DNA from: an uncultured Verrucomicrobiota bacterium
GTDB taxonomy: Bacteria; Verrucomicrobiota; Verrucomicrobiia; Limisphaerales; UBA9464
Direction: 5' to 3'
Length of the DNA stretch: 64,000 nt
Assembly (NCBI GenBank): GCA_903821635.1
Contig: CAIJLV010000183.1
Location: 1-64,000 of the forward strand
This document shows, in pieces, positions 29,896-38,946 of this stretch; position 1 is the first letter of the stretch, and each line of letters begins with the position of its first letter. The notes beneath the pieces are model-generated. The model did not search any database. It was not told the origin of the DNA and saw only the letters and a program-made list of their open reading frames with translations. The position numbers were made by a program, and so were the translations under genes.

Positions 29896-30867
29896 ATGAA
29901 CCTCTTCGTCACCGGTGGTGCTGGCTACATCGGGTCTGTCTTTGTTGAGGAAGCCTGCCAAGCCGGACACCAAGTCACTGTGTTCGACAATCTGACCGAG
30001 GGTCATCGAGCGGCGGTCGATTCGCGGGCTAGGTTTGTGCTCGCCGACCTAGCCGACCGGGCCGGGGTCGCCGCGGCGATGCGGGAGGCCGAGGCGGAAG
30101 CGGTGGTGCACTTTGCCGCCAGTGCGTTGGTGGGCGAATCCATGACCAACCCGTCGAAGTATTTCCGCAATAACGTCGCCAACGGAGTGAACCTGCTCGA
30201 CGCCGCGGTGGAGGCCGGAGTGAAGAAGTTCGTGTTTAGTTCCACCTGTGCGACGTATGGCCCACCCGAACGAGTGCCCATGGACGAAAATCTGCCGCAG
30301 CACCCAATCAATCCCTACGGCGAGTCCAAGCTCATGTTCGAGCAGGTATTGAAATGGTATCGGGAACTGCACGGGCTTGATTTTGTGGCCTTTCGCTATT
30401 TCAACGCCGCGGGTGCCAGCGCGCAGTTTGGCGAACACCATCGGATCGAGACGCACTTGATCCCCAACGTGTTGAAGGTCGCCCTCGGCCAGAAGGATCA
30501 AGTCGACATCCTCGGCACCGATTACCCGACGGCCGACGGCACCTGCATCCGCGACTACATCCACATCGCCGATTTGGCCCAAGCCCACTTGCTCGCCTTG
30601 GCTCCGGGGCACACGGGCTTCTTTAACTTGGGCAACGGCGAAGGGTTTTCAGTGCGGGAAGTCATTGCCACCTGTGAACAGGTCTCCGGAAAGAAGATCC
30701 CGGCGGTCGAAAAACCCCGGCGCGCCGGTGACCCGCCCAAGCTCATCGCCAGCGCCGGCAAGGCGTTGAACCAGTTGGGCTGGAAACCTCGGTTTGCCAA
30801 AATCGAGGAGATCGTCGCCTCGGCCTGGGCTTGGCATCGCGAGCATCCGGCCGGCTACCCGGACTGA
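29896..30867 (+). CDS. galE: UDP-glucose 4-epimerase GalE
   Basis: Interconverts UDP-glucose and UDP-galactose (or their N-acetyl forms) for polysaccharide and LPS synthesis. 323 residues, extended SDR. NAD-binding GGAGYIGS at the start; catalytic Ser/Thr in FSSTCATYG and YxxxK as YGESK in PINPYGESKLMFEQ. Substrate-end features RYFNAAGAS and YPTADGTCIRDYIHIADLA are typical for GalE. The gene follows the rpoD terminator by about 55 bp and is probably transcribed alone. A second SDR sugar-nucleotide epimerase is at 54.8 kb. Confidence 0.93.
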   Translation: MNLFVTGGAGYIGSVFVEEACQAGHQVTVFDNLTEGHRAAVDSRARFVLADLADRAGVAAAMREAEAEAVVHFAASALVGESMTNPSKYFRNNVANGVNLLDAAVEAGVKKFVFSSTCATYGPPERVPMDENLPQHPINPYGESKLMFEQVLKWYRELHGLDFVAFRYFNAAGASAQFGEHHRIETHLIPNVLKVALGQKDQVDILGTDYPTADGTCIRDYIHIADLAQAHLLALAPGHTGFFNLGNGEGFSVREVIATCEQVSGKKIPAVEKPRRAGDPPKLIASAGKALNQLGWKPRFAKIEEIVASAWAWHREHPAGYPD

Positions 30868-31071
30868 GCGCGGCGCTACCCCGAGGGGAGACGGTGCGAG
30901 GCAGCGGTGCCAAATCCTCGTGGAAGGCGCAGTTAAACCGGGCTCGCCGGAACTTCCCTGAATTTTTCGTCGTGGGTTTGGCGTCGGTTTCGTAAATGCT
31001 TCCGCACTTCCCGGAAGCGTCATGGGCGGACTTTATTGGGTTCGTCCGTGTAACCGGTGGAAACACTCTGC

Positions 31072-32199
31072 ATGAACTTAATTCGCGCGTTCGTCTTGTC
31101 GCTGGCGTGTTCGCTGGCGCTCGTCGCCCAGTCTCGGCTCCAACTCAATCCCGGCGACCATGTTGCCCTAGTCGGCGGAGCCTTAGCCGACCGGATGCAG
31201 CATTCCGGCTACTTTGAAACTCTGGTCCAAGAGCGGTTTCCGGATAACAAACTGGTTTTCCGCAACTTGGCCGCCGCCGGTGACGAAGTTGCGATCCGGC
31301 ATCGTTCAGAAAACTTCGGTTCACCCGATGACTGGTTGAATCGGGTGAAGGCCGACGTGATCCTTGCGTTCTTCGGCTACAATGAGTCCTTCAAGGGCGC
31401 CGACGGTCTGCCGAAGTTTAAGACCGACCTCGACACATGGGTGAAGCACGTCCGCGCCGGCAATTTTTCCGGTAAGGGCGCTCCCCGCGTGGTGCTCTTC
31501 TCGCCCGCAGCCAACGAGAGGCACCAAGATCTAAATTTCCCCGACCTGACGCCGAATAACCCCAATTTGCGCCTCTATTCGGCCGCCATCGCCGAGGTCG
31601 CCAAGGCCAACGGCGTGCCGTTTGTGGATGTGTTTGAACCGTCGCTGAAATTGTTCACCGCCGCCGCCGCCAAGGGCCGCTCATTGACGATCAACGGTTA
31701 CCTGCTGAGCCAAGACGGTGATCAGGCCCTCGCCCCGATTTTGTTTGAAGGTTTGTTCGGCGAGAAGGCCCCGGGTGGTGATTTGGAAAAGCTGCGCGCC
31801 GCGGTGAACGACAAGAATTGGCAGTGGCATCAACGTTATCGGACGATGGACGGCTATAATGTTTACGGCGGCCGTTCTGCCCTCGCGTATCAGGCGGGCA
31901 AAGGTGGTTTCATCAGTGACCGCAACGCCCCCGAGCCGCACATCTCGAACTACAAGGTGATGCAGGAAGAAATGTCGCAGCGCGACGTGCTCACCGCGAA
32001 CCGTGATCTGCGGGTCTGGGCGGTGGCCAAGGATGGTGACCTCGTGGTGGATGATTCCAACCTCCCGGCGGTCACCAAGGGTCGAATCGAACAAGCCCGG
32101 TCCAAATCCCGACAAGTCGCCCGTCTATCTCAGCGGCGAAGAGGCCATTTCCAAGATGACCCTCCACTCGGGCATGAAAGTGAACCTGTTCGCGGATGA
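31072..32199 (+). CDS. N-terminal part of frameshifted secreted multidomain protein (SGNH domain)
   Basis: ATG at 31072 starts a signal peptide (NLIRAFVLSLACSLALVAQ). The domain resembles the SGNH/GDSL-like module found in PVC 'membrane-bound dehydrogenase' proteins: block I region VALVGGALADRMQHSGYFE, FFGYNESFKG (block III-like G-x-N) and GVPFVDVFEP. Block I has no obvious Ser nucleophile, so it may not be a hydrolase. At 32079-32081 (GGG) the frame breaks: the expected continuation is VESNKPGPNPDKSP in the next frame, and removing one G restores it. Read unshifted, the protein continues into 40 unrelated Arg-rich residues and stops at 32199. It should be read together with the next entry as one gene of about 4.4 kb. 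Confidence 0.75.
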   Translation: MNLIRAFVLSLACSLALVAQSRLQLNPGDHVALVGGALADRMQHSGYFETLVQERFPDNKLVFRNLAAAGDEVAIRHRSENFGSPDDWLNRVKADVILAFFGYNESFKGADGLPKFKTDLDTWVKHVRAGNFSGKGAPRVVLFSPAANERHQDLNFPDLTPNNPNLRLYSAAIAEVAKANGVPFVDVFEPSLKLFTAAAAKGRSLTINGYLLSQDGDQALAPILFEGLFGEKAPGGDLEKLRAAVNDKNWQWHQRYRTMDGYNVYGGRSALAYQAGKGGFISDRNAPEPHISNYKVMQEEMSQRDVLTANRDLRVWAVAKDGDLVVDDSNLPAVTKGRIEQARSKSRQVARLSQRRRGHFQDDPPLGHESEPVRG

Positions 32200-35100
32200 G
32201 AAGCAGTTCCCCAACCTCATCAATCCCGTGCAGATGGCGTGGGACACCAAGGGCCGCCTTTGGATCGCCGCGTGGCTGAACTACCCCGAGCGCACCCCCA
32301 CCAGCAAGGTCGGCGACAAGCTGCTCGTGTATGAAGACACCAACGGTGACGGTAAGGCGGACAAGGAAACCGTCTTTGCTGACGACTTGAATTGCCCCAC
32401 CGGCTTCCAGTTTTACAAGGACGGCGTGCTGCTTATGCAGGCCCCCGACCTCTGGTTTCTCCGCGACACCAACGGTGACGGCAAGGCCGACACCAAGGAG
32501 CGCGTCCTGATGGGCATGGACTCGGCCGACTCCCACCACACGGCCAACGCCATCTGTCTCGATCCCGCCGGCTCGATCTACCTCAGCGACGGCGTGTTTC
32601 ACCGCACCCAAGTCGAGACCGGCGCCGGGCCCGTCCGCAATGATGACGCCGCCATCTATCGCTTCGAGCCGCGCACCGGACAGTTCGAGACTTACATCCC
32701 CTACGGCTTTGCCAATCCGCACGGCCGCGTTTTCGACGCTTGGGGCAATGACCTCGTCACCGACGCCACGGGCAACGCGAACTACTTTGGTCCCGCCTTC
32801 AGTGGCCGGCTCGACTACCCGCAAAAGCACCCTGGGATGAGGGAATTCTGGAATCGCCCTTCACGTCCCTGTCCGGCCACCGGCATTCTCACCAGCCGCC
32901 ATTTTCCGGAAGAATTTCAAGGCAACTTCCTGAACCTGAACGTCATCTCCTTCCAAGGCGTTTACCGGGTGAAGGTCAGCGAAGAGGGCTCCGGCCTGAA
33001 AGGCGAGACGCTGGAAAACCTCATCTCGTCTTCCGATCCGAACTTCCGCCCGATCTGCATCAGCACGGGTCCCGACGGCGCGCTCTATTTTGCCGATTGG
33101 CACCAAAACATCATCGGGCACATGCAGCACCATCTGCGGGACCCGAACCGTGGCCACCAATACGGCCGCATCTATCGCATCACCTACAATGGCCGCCCGT
33201 TGCTGAAGCCTGCCCTGATCGCCGGTCAACCGATCGCGGCCTTGGTCAACCTGCTGAAGGAACCCGAAAACCAAACCCGCGAACTCGCCAAGATCGAACT
33301 CGGTCAGCGCGATACGAAGCAAGTGCTCACCGCGGTGCAGTCTTGGATTGCAGGTCTCGACCCCAAAGACGCCGCCTACGAGCACCACATGATGGAGGCC
33401 CTGTGGGTCCACCAATGGCACAATGTCGTTAACTCCGAGCTCCTCGCCCGCATGCTGGCGTCGCCCGAGGCCAACGCCCGCGCCGCCGCGGGTCGCGTGC
33501 TCTGCTACTGGCGTGACCGGGTCCCCAACGCGCTGGGGCTGTTCGCCAAGTTGGCCGAAGATGAAAGCCCCCGCGTGCGCCTCGAAGCGGTGCGGGCGGC
33601 CAGTTTTTACCGCACTGCTGAAGCCGCCGAAGTGGCCTTGGTCGCCCTTAAGCGCCCGCTCGATTACTACCTCGAATACTGTCTCAAGGAGACGCTCCGC
33701 CAACTCGAGCCTTACTGGCGCAAGGCCATCGCCGCCGGCCAGCCCATCGCGAAAGACAATCCGGCCGGTCTGATTCACTTGCTCAAGTCGCTCAGCCCCG
33801 CCGAAGTCATGAAGTTGCCGCGCGTCGAGCCCGTGATTGCCGATTTGCTCGGTCGCCCCGGCGTGACCGACGCCGACCGGGCCACGGCGCTCAATGACCT
33901 CGCTACGCTGCGCAAGACCACCCGGACCAGCCTCTTGTTGGGGATGCTGGAAAATCCGGGCTCCCGCCCCGAGGACGCCACCGCAAGCCTCGCCCGGTTG
34001 TTGCCCACCCAGTTGCCTGCCGAACTGAAGGTCGGGCGCGATTCACTCACCCGCCTCAGTCGCGCCAGTGCCAATGCGACCACCCGCTCCGCGGCGTGGG
34101 CTGCGCTGGCGGCGGCCGATAACTCCTTCGCGGCCGTCTGGCAATCCGCTAGCGGCACGCCGCCGACCCTGACTGACCTGCTCAACGGCATTCCGTTGCT
34201 CAACGACGCTGACTTTCGCGCTCAAGCTTACGCCTCGGTGCGACCCATCGTGACGGGCGAATCCAAGCTCGCCGCCGAAGCCGCCGGCAAAGGCGGTGCC
34301 CGATTCGTCCGCATCGAACTGCCGCGTCGCGGCACGCTCACGCTGGCCGAAGTTCAGGTCTTTGCCGGCGGGCAAAACCTCGCGCTCAAAGGCACCGCCC
34401 GGCAGTCTAGCACGTCCAATGGCGGCGAGGCTGCCCGTGCGGTTGACGGCTTGACCCACGGCCTCTTCGGCATGAATTCACAGACCCATTCGCAGGAGAA
34501 TGAACGCAACCCTTGGTGGGAAGTGGACCTCGGTTCCGAACAGCCGGTGGAAGCGGTGTCCGTCTGGAACCGCACCGACGCCGACCTTGGCAAGCGCCTC
34601 GATGGCTTCACGCTCACGCTGCTCGACAGCGCCCGGCAGGAAGTGTTTGGGCAGAAAAATATTCCCGCCCCGGCCCAAAGCGTGCGCCTCGCCGCCGCTG
34701 TGGATGCCGCGGGCAGCCTCCGGCGCGCTGCCATCCGGGCGCTCCTAGCGATGAACAGTCGGCCCGAAGAAGTCTTCAGCACCCTCGCCGGCCTCGTGGC
34801 CAAGGGGGATCTTACCACCGCCGCCGCCCAAGGGTTGCGCCAATTGCCGCGCACCGCGTGGAGCGCCGGTCCCGCCGGCAACGCGGCCACCGCCCTCGTG
34901 CAGTGGGCCAAGGCCGTGCCCGCGGACAGCCGCACTGATTTGAACTACGTGGAGGCTCTGCAAACGGCGGCTGACTTGGCCGGATTGCTGCCGGAAGCGG
35001 CGGCCAACGCCGTCCGGCGCGACTTGAAGGAACTCCGCGTTTCCGTGTTCGTCATCCGCACGGTGCGCGAGCAAATGCGCTACGATACCCCGCGCCTTGT

Positions 35101-35485
35101 GGTCGAGGCCGGCAAGCCCTTCGAGATCGTCCTCGAGAACGACGACTTCATGCCCCACAACCTCGTGGTCGTGAAACCCGGCGCCCGCGAGTTGGTGGGT
35201 GCGGTGGCGGACACCATGCTGCCCACTGACTTGGATCGCGAAGGGCGCGCCTTTGTGCCGGCCAACCCGAACATTCTGGCCGCCACCAAACTGCTCGAAG
35301 CGGGCAGTCGGACGACGCTCAAACTTACGGCCCCGGCGACGGAGGGTGACTACGAATACGTCTGCACCTTCCCGGGTCACTGGCCCGTAATGTGGGGGCG
35401 GTTGATCGTCACCACCGATGTGGATGCCTACCTCGCTAAAAACCCCGTGGCTCCTGCGGTTGGCGTTGGGCACAAGCACGAGTAA
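32082..35485 (+). CDS. C-terminal part of the same gene: PVC-type propeller, HEAT, discoidin and cupredoxin domains
   Basis: In-frame continuation after the shift; no strong independent start (first ATG in real similarity is at 32156). Order: PVC-type 'membrane-bound dehydrogenase' beta-propeller (KMTLHSGMKVNLFADEKQFP through NIIGHMQHHLRDPNRGH), with EDTNGDGKAD calcium-like loops; HEAT-like helical repeats (about 33240-34200); a discoidin/F5-8C domain (RFVRIELPRRGTLTLAEVQV, NPWWEVDLGS); a Lys/Ala spacer; and a C-terminal cupredoxin with ligands His (FMPHNLVVV), Cys and His (CTFPGHW) and Met (VMWG). This order lacks the heme CxxCH that often ends such proteins. Role probably extracellular redox or sugar metabolism (inference). 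Confidence 0.8.
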
Positions 35486-35512
35486 GGGTTTGCTCCTTGT
35501 CCTGAACTGATT

Positions 35513-35536
35513 TGGGCGGGCCTTCGGGCCCGCCCA
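35513..35536. terminator. Stem-loop with UUCG tetraloop
   Basis: Perfect 10-bp stem (TGGGCGGGCC 35513-35522 / GGCCCGCCCA 35527-35536) closed by TTCG, 27 nt after the end of the multidomain gene. There is no T-tract, but the stem is very stable. Confidence 0.6.
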
Positions 35537-35683
35537 ACGCATTTATGGAGCCATCCAGCCCCGGTGCGGCGTGGTTCAGATCCGTCCTGCCGGCCGGCTC
35601 TGGGTAGTAACCCGAGGGGCTTAGCCGACGTGGCGGTTCCACTTTGGAGTTGGCCGTTGCCGCCTGCGGGATAGCGTCCGGAC

Positions 35684-36163
35684 ATGCGCACCGTCATCTA
35701 TCCGGGCAGCTTCGACCCGTTTACCAACGGCCACCTTGACGTGGTCCGGCGAGCGGCCCGCATCTTTGATCAAGTGGTGGTCGCCGTGGCGCGCAACGAC
35801 TCCAAGCAACCGCTGTTCTCCGTGGCTGAGCGGACAGATTTGGTGCGTGTTGCCTGCGCGAGCATTCCGAACGTCGTGGCGGATAGCTTCGATGGCCTAC
35901 TGGTCAACTACGTGATGGAGCGTGGTGCCTGCGCGGTGGTGCGGGGACTCCGCGCCGTGAGCGACTTCGAATTTGAATTTCAACTTGCGCTGATGAATCG
36001 CGCGTTGAACGAACAAGTAGAGACGTTGTTTCTGACGCCGAAGGATACCTACACGTTCGTCAGTTCCCGGATCGTGAAGGAGATCGCCCGGCTGGGTGGC
36101 GACGTGAGTCCGTTTGTCCCGGAACACGTGCGCGCCGCGCTGAAGGCGAAGTTGGAGCGTTGA
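35684..36163 (+). CDS. coaD: Pantetheine-phosphate adenylyltransferase CoaD
   Basis: Penultimate step of CoA synthesis: 4'-phosphopantetheine plus ATP gives dephospho-CoA. 159 residues, exact family length. The nucleotidyltransferase motif is in VIYPGSFDPFTNGHLDV, where His of N-G-H-L-D replaces the more general T/H-x-G-H. The second ATP-binding block is TYTFVSSRIVKEIARLGGDVSPFVPE, with the S-S-R-I-V-K-E signature. VVRGLRAVSDFEFEFQLALMN covers the substrate site. It is the only gene of this pathway nearby; panD is about 33 kb upstream. It converges on the DUF1552 gene with a 29-bp gap. Confidence 0.97.
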   Translation: MRTVIYPGSFDPFTNGHLDVVRRAARIFDQVVVAVARNDSKQPLFSVAERTDLVRVACASIPNVVADSFDGLLVNYVMERGACAVVRGLRAVSDFEFEFQLALMNRALNEQVETLFLTPKDTYTFVSSRIVKEIARLGGDVSPFVPEHVRAALKAKLER

Positions 36164-36192
36164 AGCGGGCTGAATTCTCTCCCCCGCCGCCC

Positions 36193-37605
36193 CTACGTTT
36201 GGCCGGCAAACGCTGGGTCGTTCAGCCCGGCGAGTTCACCGGTGCTGTCGGCAAAGCGGTCGGCTTTCACCCCCATGCGCCGGAGTAGTCCAAGATGCAG
36301 ATTGGCCATGGGATGATCTTTTTCGTAAGTCAGGTGCCGGCCCGGTGCGAGCGAGCCGCCGCCGCGGCCTGCGAGGATGAGGGGTAAATTGTGGGGGCTG
36401 TGGGCGTTGCCGTCGCTCATGCCGGCGCCGAACAGGACCATGGAATTGTCGAGCACGTTGCCGTCACCTTCCTGATAGCCGCGGAGTTTGCCGAGGAAGT
36501 AGGCCGCTTGGGCGGCGTGCCACTGGTTGATCTTCTGGTAACGTTGCTTTTTCTCGTCCTTGTTTTCGTGGTGGGAGTTTTCGTGGTGCGAACCCAAACC
36601 GGTTTCAAGGAACGAGAAATTTCGGCCGCTCACGGAATTGCCGAACATGAAGGTGCTCACGCGGGTGGCGTCGCTCCAGAAGGCGAGCGCCATGATGTCG
36701 AGCATGAGGCGGACTTGCTCGCCGTGGTTGTCGCGGCGCTCACTGACGCGCGCCGGATCGCTGTAGAGATCCACGGTTCGGCCCAGTCGTTCAATTTCGG
36801 CGCGCACCAGTTGGTCTTCCAGATTTTCGCCGGTTTTGCGTTTGCGGTCGAATTCGATGCGGCGTTCTACCGAACGGACGCTTTCAAAATACTCGTTCAG
36901 CTTCTGCCGGTCGGCATACCCGAGCTTCTTCTCCAAGCGCCGGGCGTCGTTGGCCACAATGTCCAGCACGCTCAGATCGTTGTCAGGGCCCCCGGTGCGG
37001 GCGGCGGCGGCGGTGGAGCGGAACAGTCGGTCGAAGGCTAGCTTGGGGTTGATTTCCTTGGCCAGCGGACTGGTCGGGGTGGCCCACGAAATATGCGCCC
37101 CGTAAAGCTGGGTGAACCCGACGTTGGTATCCACACCGGTCGAGGGTGGCTCAATGCCCAATTCCAAGGACGCCAGCGGGGTCAGGTTGCCGACGTGTTT
37201 TGCCATCAACTGGTCCACCGAGGTGTTGCCCGCGCAGATGTTGCTGCCGGTGGTCCGCGTAATGGTCGTGCTGGTCAGCCATCCGCCGGTCTTTACGTAG
37301 TGGCCGTCGCCGGTGTTGGTGGCGGCATTCCAGAGTTGGGTGAGGACGAGGAGGTCCTTTTTGAAATCGGCCAGCGGCGCCAAGGTGGGCGATAATTCGA
37401 AGTCCCGACCGGTCTGCTTGGGAGTCCAGTCCGGCATCAGCGCCCCGTTGGCCATGTAAAGCGCGGCGAAGCGGAGCGGCTTGGTCTCTGGGGTTGGCCC
37501 GGCCCCCCAACCGCGGAGCGGCGCCATGGCGTTGAGCCAAGGCAGGGCCATGGTCACGCCCATGCCTTTGAGCAGCGTGCGGCGGGAGATCGGAGCGACG
37601 GACAT
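36193..37605 (-). CDS. DUF1552 domain-containing protein with Tat signal
   Basis: 470 residues. The N-terminus SRRTLLKGMGVTMALPWL is a twin-arginine-type signal (S-R-R-T-L-L-K). The body has DUF1552 traits: LRFAALYMANGALMPDW near the start, DQLMAKHVG, ARRLEKKLGYADRQKLNEY with SVRSVERRIEF, and the tail VLDNSMVLFGAGMSDGNAHSPHNLPLILAGRGGGSL. Related DUF1501/1552 proteins in Planctomycetes and Verrucomicrobia are found with DUF1592-type cytochrome proteins and are suspected to act on sulfated or carbohydrate substrates; that partner is not seen here. Function unknown; folded export to the periplasm is predicted by the Tat signal. Confidence 0.9.
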   Translation of the reverse strand: MSVAPISRRTLLKGMGVTMALPWLNAMAPLRGWGAGPTPETKPLRFAALYMANGALMPDWTPKQTGRDFELSPTLAPLADFKKDLLVLTQLWNAATNTGDGHYVKTGGWLTSTTITRTTGSNICAGNTSVDQLMAKHVGNLTPLASLELGIEPPSTGVDTNVGFTQLYGAHISWATPTSPLAKEINPKLAFDRLFRSTAAAARTGGPDNDLSVLDIVANDARRLEKKLGYADRQKLNEYFESVRSVERRIEFDRKRKTGENLEDQLVRAEIERLGRTVDLYSDPARVSERRDNHGEQVRLMLDIMALAFWSDATRVSTFMFGNSVSGRNFSFLETGLGSHHENSHHENKDEKKQRYQKINQWHAAQAAYFLGKLRGYQEGDGNVLDNSMVLFGAGMSDGNAHSPHNLPLILAGRGGGSLAPGRHLTYEKDHPMANLHLGLLRRMGVKADRFADSTGELAGLNDPAFAGQT

Positions 37606-37696
37606 AATGGGTTTCTCTATACGCCCACGGCCTCGGCCCGCAAGCGGTCAACTTGGCCGAAGCCGCTCAATTTGCATTCAGCGGGACGGCGCGGGC

Positions 37697-38419
37697 TTAT
37701 TTGATGCCCGCGAGCCGGTCCCGCCAGATCCGGTAGAGTTCCACGGTCGCATGGACGTCCCGCAGGCAGTATTCGGCGATCTCGCGGTAACGGCCCTCTG
37801 CCAACAAGTCGTTCACGTCGAGGCCGGATACACCCATTGCTTTGGGCGAGGGAAGGCCGAAAGCCTTGCAGTAGAAATCGAGGTTAAACTTTCGCGCGGC
37901 ACCTTCGCGGCCACTGACATTGTAAAAGCTGAACTGTTCCGCGAGGTCGCAGTGCGGATCGGTCTGATAACGGTAGCCGAGCCAGTCCTTGCGGGTGATC
38001 GGCACATTCAGCAAGGCCGAGCGGAGGTAGAGAAAAGGCACGTCGAAGCCGCGACCGTTGAACGTCACGATGGTGTCGTAACGCTGGGCGGCATCCCAGA
38101 AGGCGGTGAGCAACTCCGCCTCGTCTACTTGCGGGGCGAACTCAACCGTGGCTTCGTCTGCTTCCGGTTCTTCGTCGAAGTCATCAGCCTGATACAGCAC
38201 TCGCCCCTTGCCACTGTCGGCGTTGACCATCGCGATGCAGACGACCTGCGCCGTGAAGGGCCAGAGGTTGAACTGCTGGGAGATGTCCGCCCGGCGGCGG
38301 GCTCGTTCTTCCTCAGTGGGAAGTCGGGAGGCGTCCCGGAAAAGATACTCCTGCTGGGTTTCGTCGAACGTCTCGAGGGGCAACGCGGAGGTTTCGATAT
38401 CGAACACGAGGCGGGCCAT
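37697..38419 (-). CDS. Predicted 3'-5' exonuclease, PolB-related (RNase H-like)
   Basis: 240 residues from the ATG at 38417-38419; an upstream extension of 23 residues lacks similarity. Acidic DEDD-type residues: Asp7 and Glu9 in LVFDIETS, Asp in TFNGRGFDVPFL and Asp in YCLRDVHATVELYRIW. The first pair plus the late Asp fit the PolB-type exonuclease fold of RNase H-like superfamily (family of 'predicted 3'-5' exonuclease related to PolB'). No polymerase domain follows, so it is a stand-alone nuclease, perhaps in repair or RNA turnover. Neighbours: a histone-like gene and mutS nearby, but oriented differently. Confidence 0.85.
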   Translation of the reverse strand: MARLVFDIETSALPLETFDETQQEYLFRDASRLPTEEERARRRADISQQFNLWPFTAQVVCIAMVNADSGKGRVLYQADDFDEEPEADEATVEFAPQVDEAELLTAFWDAAQRYDTIVTFNGRGFDVPFLYLRSALLNVPITRKDWLGYRYQTDPHCDLAEQFSFYNVSGREGAARKFNLDFYCKAFGLPSPKAMGVSGLDVNDLLAEGRYREIAEYCLRDVHATVELYRIWRDRLAGIK

Positions 38420-38482
38420 GTGGGCGGTTTTGTAACCTGTGGGCGGCGGGAGAAGAAGCGCGAACCACGGCGAAGGCGAGGG

Positions 38483-38536
38483 CTCCAAAAACAGAGAGGC
38501 GAAAACCGGCCGGTGTGAGCGGAAAGTTTTCGCCTC
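38483..38536 (-). terminator. Terminator of the histone-like gene
   Basis: Minus strand: perfect 11-bp stem GAGGCGAAAAC / GTTTTCGCCTC (plus positions 38526-38536 and 38496-38506), 19-nt loop, followed 3 nt later by GTTTTTGG. It starts 20 bp after the histone-like stop codon. Confidence 0.6.
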
Positions 38537-38556
38537 CTGTGGTAGGTGAGGAAGAA

Positions 38557-38733
38557 CTACTTCTTCTTTGCTACTTTCTTAGCCGCCTTTTTCGCCGGCT
38601 TGGTTACTGCGACCGCTTTGGCTGCAACCTTCTTAACCGCGACCTTCTTTGCTGCCACCTGCTTAACTGCGACCTTCTTAATTGCGGTCGGCTTAACCGC
38701 GACTTTCTTTGCTGCTACTTTCTTAGCTGCCAT
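38557..38733 (-). CDS. Histone H1-like Lys/Ala-rich protein
   Basis: 58 residues made almost only of Lys, Ala and Val in repeats of the type AAKKVAVKKV, ending KKAAKKVAKKK. Such proteins resemble the C-terminal tail of histone H1 and bacterial H1-like proteins (Hc1/HctB-like, KA-repeat DNA-binding proteins). They bind and compact DNA or RNA non-specifically. ATG at 38731-38733, with an excellent Shine-Dalgarno (GGAGGTGA) 5 nt upstream. The DNA consists of near-tandem repeats (about 38630-38720), so unit number may vary between strains. A terminator follows. The gene seems complete and strongly expressed by its signals; a partner globular domain is not present. Confidence 0.75.
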   Translation of the reverse strand: MAAKKVAAKKVAVKPTAIKKVAVKQVAAKKVAVKKVAAKAVAVTKPAKKAAKKVAKKK

Positions 38734-38738
38734 GAATC

Positions 38739-38746
38739 TCACCTCC
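38739..38746 (-). promoter_or_regulatory. Strong ribosome-binding site of the histone-like gene
   Basis: GGAGGTGA on the minus strand, perfectly complementary to the anti-SD core, 5 nt before the ATG at 38733. It decides that start over an upstream in-frame ATG (38742), which overlaps the site. Most other genes in this window have weak or no SD, so this stands out. Confidence 0.8.
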
Positions 38747-38946
38747 GATCCAATTGCCCAGGGTTGGGATGACTGTTTTCAAATGCTCTCGGGCGTGTTG
38801 TCGTGCTTGTAGCGAACAGGTGACGTTCGAAGCTAGGAATTTCGCGCCCGCGCCCGCGATTCAAGGCGGTGCGGTTGTGAAATGAGGTTGAGTGACCGTG
38901 CCTCGCCTTGCCTCAGTCTCGCGCCTCCGTAGGCTCGTCCACCACA

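Noticed and set aside
38630..38720. Short repeats resembling a CRISPR or minisatellite
   Set aside because: They encode the Lys/Ala repeats of the histone-like protein; there are no uniform spacers and the unit is codon-based.
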